From Thaumasiovibrio sp043421945 (GTDB lineage: Bacteria > Pseudomonadota > Gammaproteobacteria > Enterobacterales > Vibrionaceae), in contig JBHOGO010000005.1 of the NCBI GenBank assembly GCA_043421945.1, positions 47,355-111,354 of the forward strand: a stretch of 64,000 nucleotides of DNA, read 5' to 3'. The notes below the pieces were generated by a model. That model had not been told where the DNA came from. It saw only the letters and a list, made by a program, of their open reading frames with translations, and did not search any database. The position numbers were made by a program, and so were the translations under genes. This document shows, one piece after another, positions 43,114 to 52,899 of this stretch. The stretch's first letter is position 1. Every line of letters begins with the position of its first letter.

Positions 43114-44088
43114 ATGACATCAACAACTTCAAATAACTATCTCCCTAAATTTAAGGCGCACTTTTTACAACCTAAGCACTGGGGATCATGGTTCACGATA
43201 CTTCTACTCGGCTTGGTAGCCCTTCTACCTTGGCGAATTAGAGATAAAGTCGCAGGGTGGCTAGGTGTAAAAGTCGGACATTTTGCGAAAAAAGCGCGCA
43301 GTCGCTCACTCGTTAACTTACAACTTTGCTTTCCTGATATGACCAGCGAAGAACACCAGCACCTTATAGACCGTAACTTTGCCGTTGCCGCACAAGTTAT
43401 GCTCGCAATGGGAGAGCTAACCCTTCGTAGTCGTCGTCACTTAGAAGAGCGCACGGTTGTCTTTGGCAAAGAGTATCTCGATGCTGCTATTGAATCTAAA
43501 AAGAACACCATCATCTTAGTTCCGCACTGCTGGGCGATCGACTATCCAGCTATATACTGGGCATCTCAAAATATTCCAATGGTCGGTCTCATCAAACCTC
43601 AGCATCGACAACCCGTCATGGATTGGTTTATGAGTCGTCAACGCTTGCAATACGGGGGGCGCTGTCACCCACGAAGTGCAGGCATCAAACCCTACATTAG
43701 GTCAATCAAAGAAGGGTATTTAGGCTATTATTTGCCTGATGAAGATTTCGGCCGTGAGCAGAGCCACTTTTCTCCTTTTTTTGCGACAGAAAAAGCCACC
43801 TTTAATGGCCTGGGGAAAATTGCTCGCATCACCAATGCCGCCGTGCTTCCCATGTTACCCATATATAACTCTGAGAATGGAAAATTTGAAATCCATATTT
43901 ATCCTGAGTTGGATACCATCGGCACGGGAAGTTCCCAGCAAGATGCAAATACACTCTCTAGTAACTTAGAATCTTTGATCTCAAAGCACCCTGAGCAGTA
44001 TATGTGGATCCTTAAGCTTTTAGAAACTCGTCCAGAAGGCGGTAGGCCTTACTTTGAAATGGAAAAAAAAATGGGGCTAAGAAAGTAA
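43114..44088 (+). CDS. lpxM: Lipid A myristoyl/secondary acyltransferase (LpxM type)
   Basis: Inner-membrane acyltransferase adding a secondary acyl chain to Kdo-lipid A. The start at 43114 gives 324 residues (E. coli LpxM 323) and MTSTTSNNYLPKFKAHF; the frame is open from 43090. There is one N-terminal membrane segment (about 25-42). The catalytic HX4D motif HCWAID is at residues 138-143, with GYYLPDEDFG and the LpxM-like C-terminal signature EQYMWILKLLETRP. Which acyl chain it uses in this organism is unknown. waaL follows after three bases. Confidence 0.88.
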   Translation: MTSTTSNNYLPKFKAHFLQPKHWGSWFTILLLGLVALLPWRIRDKVAGWLGVKVGHFAKKARSRSLVNLQLCFPDMTSEEHQHLIDRNFAVAAQVMLAMGELTLRSRRHLEERTVVFGKEYLDAAIESKKNTIILVPHCWAIDYPAIYWASQNIPMVGLIKPQHRQPVMDWFMSRQRLQYGGRCHPRSAGIKPYIRSIKEGYLGYYLPDEDFGREQSHFSPFFATEKATFNGLGKIARITNAAVLPMLPIYNSENGKFEIHIYPELDTIGTGSSQQDANTLSSNLESLISKHPEQYMWILKLLETRPEGGRPYFEMEKKMGLRK

Positions 44089-44091
44089 ACC

Positions 44092-45330
44092 ATGCAACTA
44101 CATTTACCTAAGACAAATATCAACAACCTGATTAATGTAATCGCTTGTCTTTGCCCTATACTGTTACTTGTGACAGGAAAAAGTTATAGCTACACCCCAG
44201 TTATAATGATGCTATTAGGACTAATTTTACTACCTAAAACCAAAACTAATTGGGATAAAGAGCACCAATGGCTATTTATCTCATTTGGTGGCTATTTCTT
44301 CGTTGTATTACTTTCTATTCTTATCTTGGGTGGAAGGGGGAGTGAACTCGACGCTCCAAGCAGAGCCTTACTTTTCGTCCCTGCAACCCTTCTATTTACT
44401 TATTATCGCCCAATACCCAAACATGTATTAATTGCTTTGCCTTTAGGTGCAATCATCACTGCATTAATATCACTTTACCATACGTTTATTCTTGGTGAAG
44501 TTGCGCTTTCAGAAAGAGCGGCAAAAGGATACATGACGATTCAATCTGGTAGCATGGCGATGTCACTGGGGCTTTTTTCATTAATTGTATTTTTCTACTT
44601 TTACTCACGCCAACAACAGCTCTATACGACCATTTCTGCGTTAGGTTTTGTAGGTGGAGTCCTTTCAGCTCTATTATCTGGAGCTAGGGGGGGCTGGGTC
44701 TTAGCACCACTAATTATTTTCACTATCTGCTGGCACTATCGAAAAATGGTGAAGAGGAAGCTACTTATATCCATTATCGCTAGCCTATGTTTAGTGACAT
44801 ATTTTTCAGCACCACTGATAAAAGTCCGCTTGTCCGCTTTCCATAATGACTATATTCAATACCAAGAAAAAAATATGAACTCATCCTCTGGGGTCAGAAT
44901 TTCCCTTTGGAAAAGTTCTGTGATTAGCTTTTTAGATAAGCCTATTATGGGCCAAGGCTTTAATGGTCGAGATGAGCACAAAGCTCAACAAGTGCAAGAA
45001 GGAATTTCTAACCCTATCATATTAAACTATGCTCGCGCCCACAGTCAGTATTTTGAAGAGGCCGCGACAAAAGGTACTATCGGCTTAGCCACGCTAGGTG
45101 CTTTTTTCATGATCCCCATGCTTCTATTTCGTAGGCATTACCTTCAATCGCAAAACGAACTACAAAAAACAGCGGCTCTGCTCGGTATCGTTCACATTAT
45201 TGCTGTTGCTGGGTACTGCTTAACACAAAATTACCTTAACCATATGTCAGGTATCCTTTTTTACCTAACATTTGTCACCTTATTTATATCTCTTAGCAAA
45301 CCCAATACTAAAGCGATGGCAAGTAGATGA
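44092..45330 (+). CDS. waaL: O-antigen ligase (WaaL type)
   Basis: Polytopic inner-membrane protein of 412 residues with about eleven or twelve hydrophobic helices and a large periplasmic loop (about 245-325). Wzy_C family motifs: LSGARGGWVLAPL, SSGVRISLWKSSV, MGQGFNG, and the conserved loop histidine in RAHSQYFEEAATKG. WaaL joins O-antigen or other polymers to the lipid A core on the periplasmic face. The gene is AT-richer than its neighbours, usual for this variable family. Its stop overlaps the start of waaF (ATGA). Confidence 0.85.
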   Translation: MQLHLPKTNINNLINVIACLCPILLLVTGKSYSYTPVIMMLLGLILLPKTKTNWDKEHQWLFISFGGYFFVVLLSILILGGRGSELDAPSRALLFVPATLLFTYYRPIPKHVLIALPLGAIITALISLYHTFILGEVALSERAAKGYMTIQSGSMAMSLGLFSLIVFFYFYSRQQQLYTTISALGFVGGVLSALLSGARGGWVLAPLIIFTICWHYRKMVKRKLLISIIASLCLVTYFSAPLIKVRLSAFHNDYIQYQEKNMNSSSGVRISLWKSSVISFLDKPIMGQGFNGRDEHKAQQVQEGISNPIILNYARAHSQYFEEAATKGTIGLATLGAFFMIPMLLFRRHYLQSQNELQKTAALLGIVHIIAVAGYCLTQNYLNHMSGILFYLTFVTLFISLSKPNTKAMASR

Positions 45331-46349
45331 AAACTCTAATCATTGGACCTTCTTGGATCGGCGATATGGTCATGTCTCAGTCACTATACATGACCCTTAA
45401 AAAACAACACCCTAATGCACAGATCGATGTGATGGCCCCTGCATGGTGCAAAGATTTACTCGCTCGTATGCCAGAGGTCGATAACGTCGTTAAGATGCCA
45501 CTAGGACATGGCGACCTCGCTTTAGGTACCCGTTACCAGTTGGGCTTGTCACTTAAAAAAGAAGCCTATACCCATGCGTATATCTTACCTAACTCTGCCA
45601 AGTCAGCACTGATTCCATGGGTTGCGAGAATCCCTCACCGCATTGGCTGGAAAGGAGAGATGCGCTATGGGTTACTTAACGACTTACGTCCAGACAAACG
45701 CGTTTTCGAATTAATGGTAGAACGCTATTGCGCACTCGCCTACCCTAAACAGCAGATGACTGGCAGCGGCAGTATAGAAGACATTCCGTATCCCAAGTTA
45801 ACGGTCAATAGCGAAGACCAACAACGCCTCTTAACCACGCTGAATATCAGCAAGGAGCGAGAGATCGTGGGTATGTGTCCTGGTGCCGAGTTTGGTCCGG
45901 CTAAGCGCTGGCCAGAACAGCACTATGCACAACTTGCCGCGCATCTGATTGAACAAGGTAAGCAAGTATGGATCTTTGGTTCAGAAAAGGATCTCGCCGT
46001 TGCTGAAAGTATTAAGGCGGGTTTAGATACAACGCAAGCCAAGCACTGCCATTTGCTAACGGGGAAAACCAGCATTACAGAAGCTATTGACCTTCTCGCA
46101 CTTTGCCAAACGATTGTCTGCAATGATTCTGGTTTGATGCATATTGCTGCGTCAGTGGGATGCCACATCGTTGCCATCTATGGATCCACATCTCCAACCT
46201 ACACTCCTCCTTTAACTGACAAACTCACGATTGTGAATACTGAAATCAGTTGTCGCCCTTGCTTTAAACGTGAGTGCCCTTACGGCCATATGAAATGTTT
46301 AACAGAAATTTCTGCTTTAGACGTTATCAAACAGATGCCAAAAAGCTAA
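45327..46349 (+). CDS. waaF: ADP-heptose:LPS heptosyltransferase II
   Basis: GT9 enzyme adding the second heptose of the inner core. It has 340 residues (E. coli 348). Motifs: IIGPSWIGDMVMSQSLY at the N-terminus, CPGAEFGPAKRWPEQHYAQLA in the donor domain, CNDSGLMHIAASVG, and the C-terminal cysteine-rich CRPCFKRECPYGHMKCL. Coupled to waaL. Confidence 0.95.
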   Translation: MKTLIIGPSWIGDMVMSQSLYMTLKKQHPNAQIDVMAPAWCKDLLARMPEVDNVVKMPLGHGDLALGTRYQLGLSLKKEAYTHAYILPNSAKSALIPWVARIPHRIGWKGEMRYGLLNDLRPDKRVFELMVERYCALAYPKQQMTGSGSIEDIPYPKLTVNSEDQQRLLTTLNISKEREIVGMCPGAEFGPAKRWPEQHYAQLAAHLIEQGKQVWIFGSEKDLAVAESIKAGLDTTQAKHCHLLTGKTSITEAIDLLALCQTIVCNDSGLMHIAASVGCHIVAIYGSTSPTYTPPLTDKLTIVNTEISCRPCFKRECPYGHMKCLTEISALDVIKQMPKS

Positions 46350-46362
46350 AGGGAAGGGAGAA

Positions 46363-47295
46363 ATGAAACTCAATAAACTCGCATTCTATGCAAGCAATGG
46401 CTTTCAAGACCTACTCCCTCTTTGGGTAATGAAAGGTCGAAAAAGCAAACTGCTCAATAGCCTAAGTCGTTATGACCAAGAAGCTATCGCAAGCCGGGTC
46501 AATTACTACCTAAAAGGGGAAGATATTTTCTCTCCTTCAGACTCTGCAACCAAAATCGCGGACTTCCATAAAAAAGGTCATAGTGCAGCATACTACTATG
46601 ACCTCAAAGAGCACCTGCGCTGTTACTCCAAACAGATGCGGATCGACTTTAGGTTCGGTGACGACACAACACTCACATCTTATAAAAATATCGTTAAAGC
46701 ACGCCCTGTCGGAGACGACAACCAAAATGCTGTCCTGATGAAGCTCAACAAAGTTCGCCACTTTAATTTCATTAACGATCCCAATGCCTTTGAAGATAAG
46801 AAAAACATGCTTATTTGGCGAGGTGCGGCATATCACCCCCATCGAAGAGAGTTCATTCGCCAATTTTGGGACAAACCATTTTGCAATATTGGGCAAACGA
46901 ACAAACCAGCGGAAGACGTACCGTGGCAAACTCCCCCATTGAGTATTAGCGAGCAACTAAAATATAAATTCATCCTCTGTATTGAAGGCAATGACGTTGC
47001 AACAAACTTAAAGTGGGCAATGTCATCTAACTCACTCTGCATGATGACAAAACCAAAATTCGAAACATGGTTTATGGAAGGTCGACTAGAAGCCGGCACC
47101 CATTATATTGAGCTAGAAGAAGACTATAGTAACCTAGAATCAGTCATCCAATACTATAGCCAGCATACCGAAGAGGCGAAGACGATCATCGCCAATGCGA
47201 ATGCTTATACAGAGCAATTTATGAATAAAGAGCGGGAAGAGCTTATATCACTGCTCGTTCTTGAAAAGTACTTCCGTCTATCCGGGCAAATATAA
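46363..47295 (+). CDS. GT90-family (CAP10/LpsA-type) glycosyltransferase
   Basis: The 310-residue cytoplasmic protein has no membrane segment. The C-terminal half carries the family hallmarks: MLIWRGAAYHPHRREF, KYKFILCIEGNDVATNLKWA and SNSLCMMTKPKFETWFMEG. These mark a retaining-type sugar transferase of family 90, seen in LPS and capsule loci. The sugar and acceptor are unknown. It lies between waaF and waaA (four bases before the latter), so it is probably an LPS core decorating enzyme. Confidence 0.75.
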   Translation: MKLNKLAFYASNGFQDLLPLWVMKGRKSKLLNSLSRYDQEAIASRVNYYLKGEDIFSPSDSATKIADFHKKGHSAAYYYDLKEHLRCYSKQMRIDFRFGDDTTLTSYKNIVKARPVGDDNQNAVLMKLNKVRHFNFINDPNAFEDKKNMLIWRGAAYHPHRREFIRQFWDKPFCNIGQTNKPAEDVPWQTPPLSISEQLKYKFILCIEGNDVATNLKWAMSSNSLCMMTKPKFETWFMEGRLEAGTHYIELEEDYSNLESVIQYYSQHTEEAKTIIANANAYTEQFMNKEREELISLLVLEKYFRLSGQI

Positions 47296-47299
47296 CCCT

Positions 47300-48577
47300 A
47301 TGATTTTCAAACTTATCTATAACATCGTTATTGGCTTAGCTTCCCCGTTCTATCTGTATAAGCTACTCAAAAAGCATACTGATAAACCAAGCGTGGGTGC
47401 ACGCTGGCGTGAATATTTCGGGTACCAAGAAACACAACGTTTCCAACGTCCAATTTGGGTTCATGCTGTCTCTGTCGGTGAAGTGATCGCTGCGAGCTCT
47501 TTAATTAAGCGATTACAGCTTCAATACCCTGACACTCAAATACTCGTCACTACCACGACGCCAACAGGTGCAGCGCAAGCTTGTAAACTTGGGGTTGAGC
47601 ATGCCTATCTGCCTTTTGACCTTCCCCCTTTTGTTAACCGATTTCTTAATACAGTAAAGCCTCAACAAGTGCTGATCATGGAAACAGAGCTTTGGCCCAA
47701 CCTCCTACAGAGCCTAAGCCGACGTAACATACCAACAGCTATCGTTAACGCCAGACTTTCCGAGCGCTCATTTCAACGCTACCGTAAAATTGAACGATTT
47801 ATAAAGCCCATTTTGACCAAGGTTGCTGTCTTTTACTGCCAGCACCAAGACGATGCGGACAGATTTAACCGCCTAGGTGTTTGCCCGAGTAAAGCGATTG
47901 TAACCGGTACAATTAAGTATGATATTCATCTCGATGACACCACGAAATGTCGCGCAGAGACACTCCGCCAGACCCTTGACCCCAAAACGGATCGTCTAGT
48001 ATGGATTGCTGCGAGTACGCACGAGGGTGAAGATGAACAAGTGCTTGCCGCACATCAGCAGATTTTACAGCAACAACCAAATAGCCTATTAATACTTGTT
48101 CCTCGGCACCCTGAACGTTTTAACAATGTCTTCCAGATAGCTAGCACCCAGTTCAAAACGACAAGACGCAGCATCCAAAATGAAGAGATGGATGCGTCAA
48201 CACAAGTCTATCTAGCTGACACCATGGGAGAGATGATGACACTGCTCGCAGCCAGTGATATCTCCTTCGTAGGTGGTAGCCTGATTGGGGATAAAGTAGG
48301 GGGGCATAACCTGCTAGAGCCAGCAGTCGTTGGTATTCCAAGTCTCACCGGTCCAAGTTTTTACAACTTTACCGATATCACCCACCAGCTCGTGGCAGCA
48401 GGCGCAACTGAAGTGATTAAAGATAGCGAAACTCTCTCTGAGGCCGTAGTGGCAATTCATACAACGCCTAACAAGCAGAAGAAAATGGGGCTTGCGGCAC
48501 AAAATGTCGTTAAGAAAAATCAAGGTGCATTAGATACTATTGTAGAAAATATCAACAATACCCAGCGAACACGATAG
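47300..48577 (+). CDS. waaA: 3-deoxy-D-manno-octulosonic acid transferase
   Basis: Transfers Kdo from CMP-Kdo to lipid IVA. The start at 47300 gives 425 residues, the E. coli length; the frame opens at 47261 inside the GT90 gene. The N-terminal membrane anchor is about 1-22. Motifs: HAVSVGEVIAASSLIKRL (catalytic Glu), METELWPNLLQSL, ARLSERSFQRY, AASTHEGEDE, LVPRHPERF and FVGGSL...GGHNLLEP. Whether it adds one or two Kdo cannot be read off, but the kdkA neighbour suggests one. Confidence 0.97.
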   Translation: MIFKLIYNIVIGLASPFYLYKLLKKHTDKPSVGARWREYFGYQETQRFQRPIWVHAVSVGEVIAASSLIKRLQLQYPDTQILVTTTTPTGAAQACKLGVEHAYLPFDLPPFVNRFLNTVKPQQVLIMETELWPNLLQSLSRRNIPTAIVNARLSERSFQRYRKIERFIKPILTKVAVFYCQHQDDADRFNRLGVCPSKAIVTGTIKYDIHLDDTTKCRAETLRQTLDPKTDRLVWIAASTHEGEDEQVLAAHQQILQQQPNSLLILVPRHPERFNNVFQIASTQFKTTRRSIQNEEMDASTQVYLADTMGEMMTLLAASDISFVGGSLIGDKVGGHNLLEPAVVGIPSLTGPSFYNFTDITHQLVAAGATEVIKDSETLSEAVVAIHTTPNKQKKMGLAAQNVVKKNQGALDTIVENINNTQRTR

Positions 48578-48661
48578 TCACCGTAAGCAAGCTCAAAAGT
48601 CACCACCAGCGAGGAGTGCCTTCTAGGGCGAAGCAATAATGGATGCAGAGCAATCGGCCAT

Positions 48662-49369
48662 TTATTTTGCCCAGTAGCCTTTCTCAAATTGGCGCCACAT
48701 CGCATCATCCCAGTAAATACCATGACGAGCGCGCTCTTTAATGACAGAGCGCTTCAATCTCTCAATATTAGCCTGTTTCCAGCGTTCCCCAGCTTTGATA
48801 CCGCACTTGTCAAAGTCAATGATCCAAACTTTACTGTCTTTATCGATAAGGATGTTCTTTATGTTTAAATCGGTATGACATACTTGGGCATCATGCATGC
48901 GCCTTACCTGCTCCCCGATAGCTCGATAAATTTCTTCAGCCAATGGCCCATGTTGTAAGGCATCAATCAAATCATGCGAATGAGGAATCTTCTCACTCAA
49001 TAAATCAGCACGATAAAATAAGCCTCGGCGAACAACGCAAGCAGCAACGGGACGAGGCACATTCACTGATAATTGGGATAAGTGATGCAGCAGTTCAAAC
49101 TCCGCAAAGCTACGGCTATGCTTAACACCCCAAAAAAGGTAACCATCTTTGACTACTCGTCCAAACAGTCCCCCTCGGCGATAATGGCGCAAAGCCATAT
49201 CCAAGGTTTGAGAGCGAATAAACCACGTTGTTCCTCGACCGACTGCGCTTCCTATTATCGCTTCTTTACGCTGCCAGTAACTGACCGAAAAGCTCGACTG
49301 AAGCTCATCTTCCAAAAGCTCACTATCAAATTTATAGTGACATGAACCTTTGCGGCGGTACTCTATCAT
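48662..49369 (-). CDS. kdkA: 3-deoxy-D-manno-octulosonic acid kinase
   Basis: Kinase phosphorylating the single Kdo of the inner core at O-4. It has 235 residues from the ATG at 49369; a GTG at 49372 also fits the frame. The protein-kinase-like loop CHTDLNIKNILID and IIDFDKCGIKAG (metal) are clear, as is GRGTTWFI near the N-terminus. It is read opposite to waaA and the downstream glycosyltransferases. Confidence 0.95.
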   Translation of the reverse strand: MIEYRRKGSCHYKFDSELLEDELQSSFSVSYWQRKEAIIGSAVGRGTTWFIRSQTLDMALRHYRRGGLFGRVVKDGYLFWGVKHSRSFAEFELLHHLSQLSVNVPRPVAACVVRRGLFYRADLLSEKIPHSHDLIDALQHGPLAEEIYRAIGEQVRRMHDAQVCHTDLNIKNILIDKDSKVWIIDFDKCGIKAGERWKQANIERLKRSVIKERARHGIYWDDAMWRQFEKGYWAK

Positions 49370-49467
49370 CACGGTTTACTCATTGGCATAACGACTGAAA
49401 GCTCTAGTTTACAATCATCTTACCCAGCTGCATAATCCTCAACGTCTCAATTTTCTGGTACCTTGCT

Positions 49468-50514
49468 ATGTCACTGTTTAGAGAAGCACCAGCCTCTGTC
49501 TGTATCTTACGTCTTTCTGCCATTGGTGATGTTTGCAACACGTTATCTGTCGTGCAAGCGATTCAAACACAATGGCCATCAACAAAGATAACTTGGATTG
49601 CGAGTACACTTGAAGCACAGCTGCTCAAAGGAGCCAGTGAAGGAATAGAGGTCATTACCTTTGATAAAAAAAAAGGGGCCGCTGGCTACTTAGCCACTTG
49701 GAGACAGCTTAAAGGTCGCCGCTTTAGCGCATTACTTCATATGCAGACGGCCATTCGCGCCAGCTTCCTAACCTTAGGTATTAAAGCCGATTACACGCTT
49801 GGCTTTGATGCAAAACGTAGCCAAGATCTACAGCATCTATTTACCAATGTTAAGGTACCCTCCCCAGAAAAGCCCCATGTTTTAGATGGCTTAAAGGCAT
49901 TTGCCACCACCTTAGGTATCCCCGAGTTTACCCCTACGTGGCATATTCCTCATAGCGAAGCTGACATTGAATGGGCAGCAACATTAACGAAAGAGCCCAC
50001 GGTTATCATTGTCCCTGGTGCTAGTAAGACCTATAAAAACTGGACACCTGAAGGCTATATTGGGCTGTCCCAGCACATATTGAACCAAAACTACCGTGTT
50101 ATTCTTGCTGGTAGCCCCGCGCCGTCAGAAATAGAGTTGGCAGCAGAGATAGTGCACAGCGTCCCTGAAGTCACAAACCTCGTAGGGAAAACCAGCCTAG
50201 ATCAGCTATTTGCCCTGCTAAAATTGGCTGATATTGTCGTCTCTCCAGATACAGGTCCAGCCCATATGGCAAACGCTGTCGCCACGCCCGTTCTTGGTCT
50301 TTATGCTCACCATAATCCGATGAGAACAGGCCCGTACAATTACCTCAACTATGTCGTCAGCTGTTATGATAAATGCATAGAAAAAGAAACAGGAAAACCT
50401 GCTCACTCGCTACCTTGGCGCAGCCGAGTGAAAGATCCATTAGCAATGGGCCATATCCACGTAAAAGATACAATCAATATGTTTAATAGAATCGTCAGTG
50501 AAACAAACAAATAG
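49468..50514 (+). CDS. opsX: GT9 heptosyltransferase, OpsX/WaaC type
   Basis: Adds the first heptose to (phospho)Kdo. The 348-residue product opens with CILRLSAIGDVCNTLSVVQAIQ. The donor-site motifs are IIVPGASKTYKNWTPEGY and VVSPDTGPAHMANAVATPVLGLYAHHNP. WaaF already accounts for heptose II. Adjacency to kdkA and the OpsX-like C-terminus (CYDKCIEKETGKP...) favour the Haemophilus OpsX branch over E. coli WaaC. The exact linkage is inferred. Confidence 0.82.
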   Translation: MSLFREAPASVCILRLSAIGDVCNTLSVVQAIQTQWPSTKITWIASTLEAQLLKGASEGIEVITFDKKKGAAGYLATWRQLKGRRFSALLHMQTAIRASFLTLGIKADYTLGFDAKRSQDLQHLFTNVKVPSPEKPHVLDGLKAFATTLGIPEFTPTWHIPHSEADIEWAATLTKEPTVIIVPGASKTYKNWTPEGYIGLSQHILNQNYRVILAGSPAPSEIELAAEIVHSVPEVTNLVGKTSLDQLFALLKLADIVVSPDTGPAHMANAVATPVLGLYAHHNPMRTGPYNYLNYVVSCYDKCIEKETGKPAHSLPWRSRVKDPLAMGHIHVKDTINMFNRIVSETNK

Positions 50515-50548
50515 TCTTACGACTCTACATAGCATATGAGGAACCTCA

Positions 50549-51340
50549 ATGAGTACACCCAAACGAAAAACGATTGCAGCTGCATTGATTGTCAAAAATG
50601 AGTCTAAGCATCTAAAGGAATGCCTAGAGACTGTTTTTGAGTGGGTAGATGAAATCATCATTTTAGATTCAGGTAGTACTGATGAAACTGAAGCTATCGC
50701 CCGCCAATATACTGATAAATTTTATATTTCGGAAAATTGGCCTGGCTTTGGACCTCAGCGTCAACTAGCCCAGAGCTACGTTGAATCAGATTACGTACTA
50801 TGGCTTGACGCTGATGAGCGTGTTACTGATGAACTAAAGCAAGATATATTATTCGCAGTCGGTGAGAATAAACCGCAAACATGCTATGCATTCAACCGTA
50901 GAACAACTGCTTTTGGGAAATTTATCGAGCATTCTGGTTGGTCTCCAGACTGGGTCACTCGACTTTACCCAACCAGCCTAACAAAGTACAACGACTCATT
51001 AGTGCATGAGAGTGTTGTTATATCTAAAGAAATGCAAGTTTCTAGATTAAAAGGCCGCTTACTTCACTACACTTTTGATTCATTACCAAAATACACAAGA
51101 AAAACCCAGCAATACGCACAGCTCTGGGCAGATCAAAGAGAAGGCAAAAAGCCCGCTTCTTTAATGGCTGCCTGTACCCACTCTTTAGCACGATTCCTAA
51201 AAATGTACGTAATTAAAAGAGGCTTTCTTGACGGTAAGCATGGCTTCTTACTTGCAGTGCTAAGTGCTCAAACAGTATTCATTCGCTACGCAGACCTATG
51301 GGTTCGCGATTACGTCAAGCACTCAAAGCTAAGAAAATAA
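50549..51340 (+). CDS. waaE: GT2 glycosyltransferase, WaaE/LgtF type
   Basis: The 263-residue GT-A enzyme has AALIVKNESKHLKECLETV, IIILDSGSTDETEAIA and the DXD-like site LWLDADERVT. WaaE/LgtF homologues add a beta-1,4-glucose to heptose I. Signature blocks NRRTTAFGKFIEHSGWSPDW and VHESV fit this group. The C-terminus has an amphipathic or hydrophobic patch (GKHGFLLAVLSAQTVFIRYADLW). It lies two bases before the GT4 gene, in one operon. Confidence 0.85.
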   Translation: MSTPKRKTIAAALIVKNESKHLKECLETVFEWVDEIIILDSGSTDETEAIARQYTDKFYISENWPGFGPQRQLAQSYVESDYVLWLDADERVTDELKQDILFAVGENKPQTCYAFNRRTTAFGKFIEHSGWSPDWVTRLYPTSLTKYNDSLVHESVVISKEMQVSRLKGRLLHYTFDSLPKYTRKTQQYAQLWADQREGKKPASLMAACTHSLARFLKMYVIKRGFLDGKHGFLLAVLSAQTVFIRYADLWVRDYVKHSKLRK

Positions 51341-51341
51341 A

Positions 51342-52382
51342 ATGCATATCTGCCATGTTAATCTCGCCAGTGGTTATAGCGGGGGAGAAAACCAAACATT
51401 AGCCTTAATCCGCCAACAGATTTCACTTGGCTATCAGCTTACGGTTGTTGCAAACCCCAAAAGCCGCTTTACCGAAGAGGTGAAGGTTTTAGGCTGCAAG
51501 GTGGTTACGACAAGTCACTTTCTACGTGGGCATCGCTCAAACCATGCCAAAAACGCTGTCATCCATGTGCATGAAGGTAAGGCACTTTATTGGGCATTAA
51601 CCGAAAATCTACTGCGTGGCACCCCCTACATCGTCACGCGTAGAATAGATAACCCAATGAAAAAACGTAAACTATTACGTCTTGGCTACCATCGAGCCTC
51701 TACGGTAGTGGGACTAAGCACAGAGATTGTGCAGCAAATCAAACGGGGCTGTCGCGCCTACTCTGTCGCACTGATACCCAGCTCTCCCGTCACCTACCCT
51801 ATTGACGGTGAATCTGTTGCTGCACTGAAAGAGAGATTCAAGGGCAAGAAACTTGTTATCCAAGCAGGAAAGATGCTGAGTCATAAAGGCTTCGACGTCA
51901 CCATCAAGGCCGCAAAAGAGCTGACTAAAGTACGTCCCGATATCCATATCGCTTTATTAGGCGATGGGCCAGAAATGGACGCACTTCAAGCACTCACCAC
52001 GGGGCTAGAAAATATCAGCTTTGAAGGAAAACAACACAACATGGGGGATTGGTTTGAGGCAGCGCACCTTCAAATTCACCCCTCTTATAGTGAAGGGTTA
52101 GGCTCGGTTATCCTCGAAGGCATGAACGCAGGGCTACCTGTCATCGCGTCACGCTGTGGAGGAATACCTGACATTATCACTCATAGCACTAACGGGCTGC
52201 TTATTGAGCCCGGTAACAGTCGTCAGCTCACAGAGTATATTCTCAACGTTATTGATGATGCTGAATTAACACAGCGTTTTCGTGAAAAGGCGAATCAACA
52301 CCTGCAAAACTTTGATATAGAAAAGACGAGCCAAGACTACCATAATATCTATCAGACTATCTTAAACGGAACAAAAGCATGA
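51342..52382 (+). CDS. GT4-family glycosyltransferase
   Basis: A GT-B enzyme of 346 residues. The N-terminal acceptor domain has LASGYSGGENQTLALIRQ; the C-terminal nucleotide-sugar domain has VIQAGKMLSHKGFDV, LLGDGPEMDALQ and the E-X7-E motif in SYSEGLGSVILEGMNAGLPVIAS. Probably an LPS core sugar transferase; the sugar is unknown. Its last codons overlap the start of coaD (ATGA). Confidence 0.85.
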   Translation: MHICHVNLASGYSGGENQTLALIRQQISLGYQLTVVANPKSRFTEEVKVLGCKVVTTSHFLRGHRSNHAKNAVIHVHEGKALYWALTENLLRGTPYIVTRRIDNPMKKRKLLRLGYHRASTVVGLSTEIVQQIKRGCRAYSVALIPSSPVTYPIDGESVAALKERFKGKKLVIQAGKMLSHKGFDVTIKAAKELTKVRPDIHIALLGDGPEMDALQALTTGLENISFEGKQHNMGDWFEAAHLQIHPSYSEGLGSVILEGMNAGLPVIASRCGGIPDIITHSTNGLLIEPGNSRQLTEYILNVIDDAELTQRFREKANQHLQNFDIEKTSQDYHNIYQTILNGTKA

Positions 52383-52861
52383 CAACGCGAGTAATCTATC
52401 CTGGTACCTTTGACCCTATCACTAATGGTCACACAGACCTCATAGAGCGTGCTGCCGCGATGTTTGATCATGTTGTTGTTGGCATTGCGAATAGCCCAAG
52501 TAAGAAACCCCTCTTTGACCTCAATGAACGCGTTGCACTTGCTGAGTCAGTAACGGGGCATCTTAACAATGTTGAAATCGTAGGCTTCTCTGGTCTACTC
52601 GTCGATTTTGCGAAGCAACATCATGCTAATGTACTCGTGAGAGGGTTAAGAGCGGTATCTGATTTTGAGTACGAATTTCAGCTTGCGAACATGAACCGCC
52701 GCCTGATGCCCGAGCTTGAAACGGTCTTTCTTACCCCAGCCGAAGAGAATTCATTTATCTCTTCGACCATTGTTAAAGAGGTTGCCTTACACAACGGTGA
52801 TGTCAGCCAGTTCGTACACCCTAAAATCGTCACAGCACTCCTTAAAAAACTAGGGAAGTGA
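52379..52861 (+). CDS. coaD: Phosphopantetheine adenylyltransferase
   Basis: Fourth step of coenzyme A synthesis. It has 160 residues (E. coli 159). The nucleotidyltransferase motif YPGTFDPITNGHTDLIERA contains T/HxGH, followed by VRGLRAVSDFEYEFQLANMNR and the ISSTIVKEVA loop. It ends the LPS operon, as kdtB (its old name) does in many gammaproteobacteria. It faces mutM. Confidence 0.98.
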   Translation: MTTRVIYPGTFDPITNGHTDLIERAAAMFDHVVVGIANSPSKKPLFDLNERVALAESVTGHLNNVEIVGFSGLLVDFAKQHHANVLVRGLRAVSDFEYEFQLANMNRRLMPELETVFLTPAEENSFISSTIVKEVALHNGDVSQFVHPKIVTALLKKLGK

Positions 52862-52899
52862 TGATGAATGGTGAGGTATATGCTTTCAGGCTGATGACC

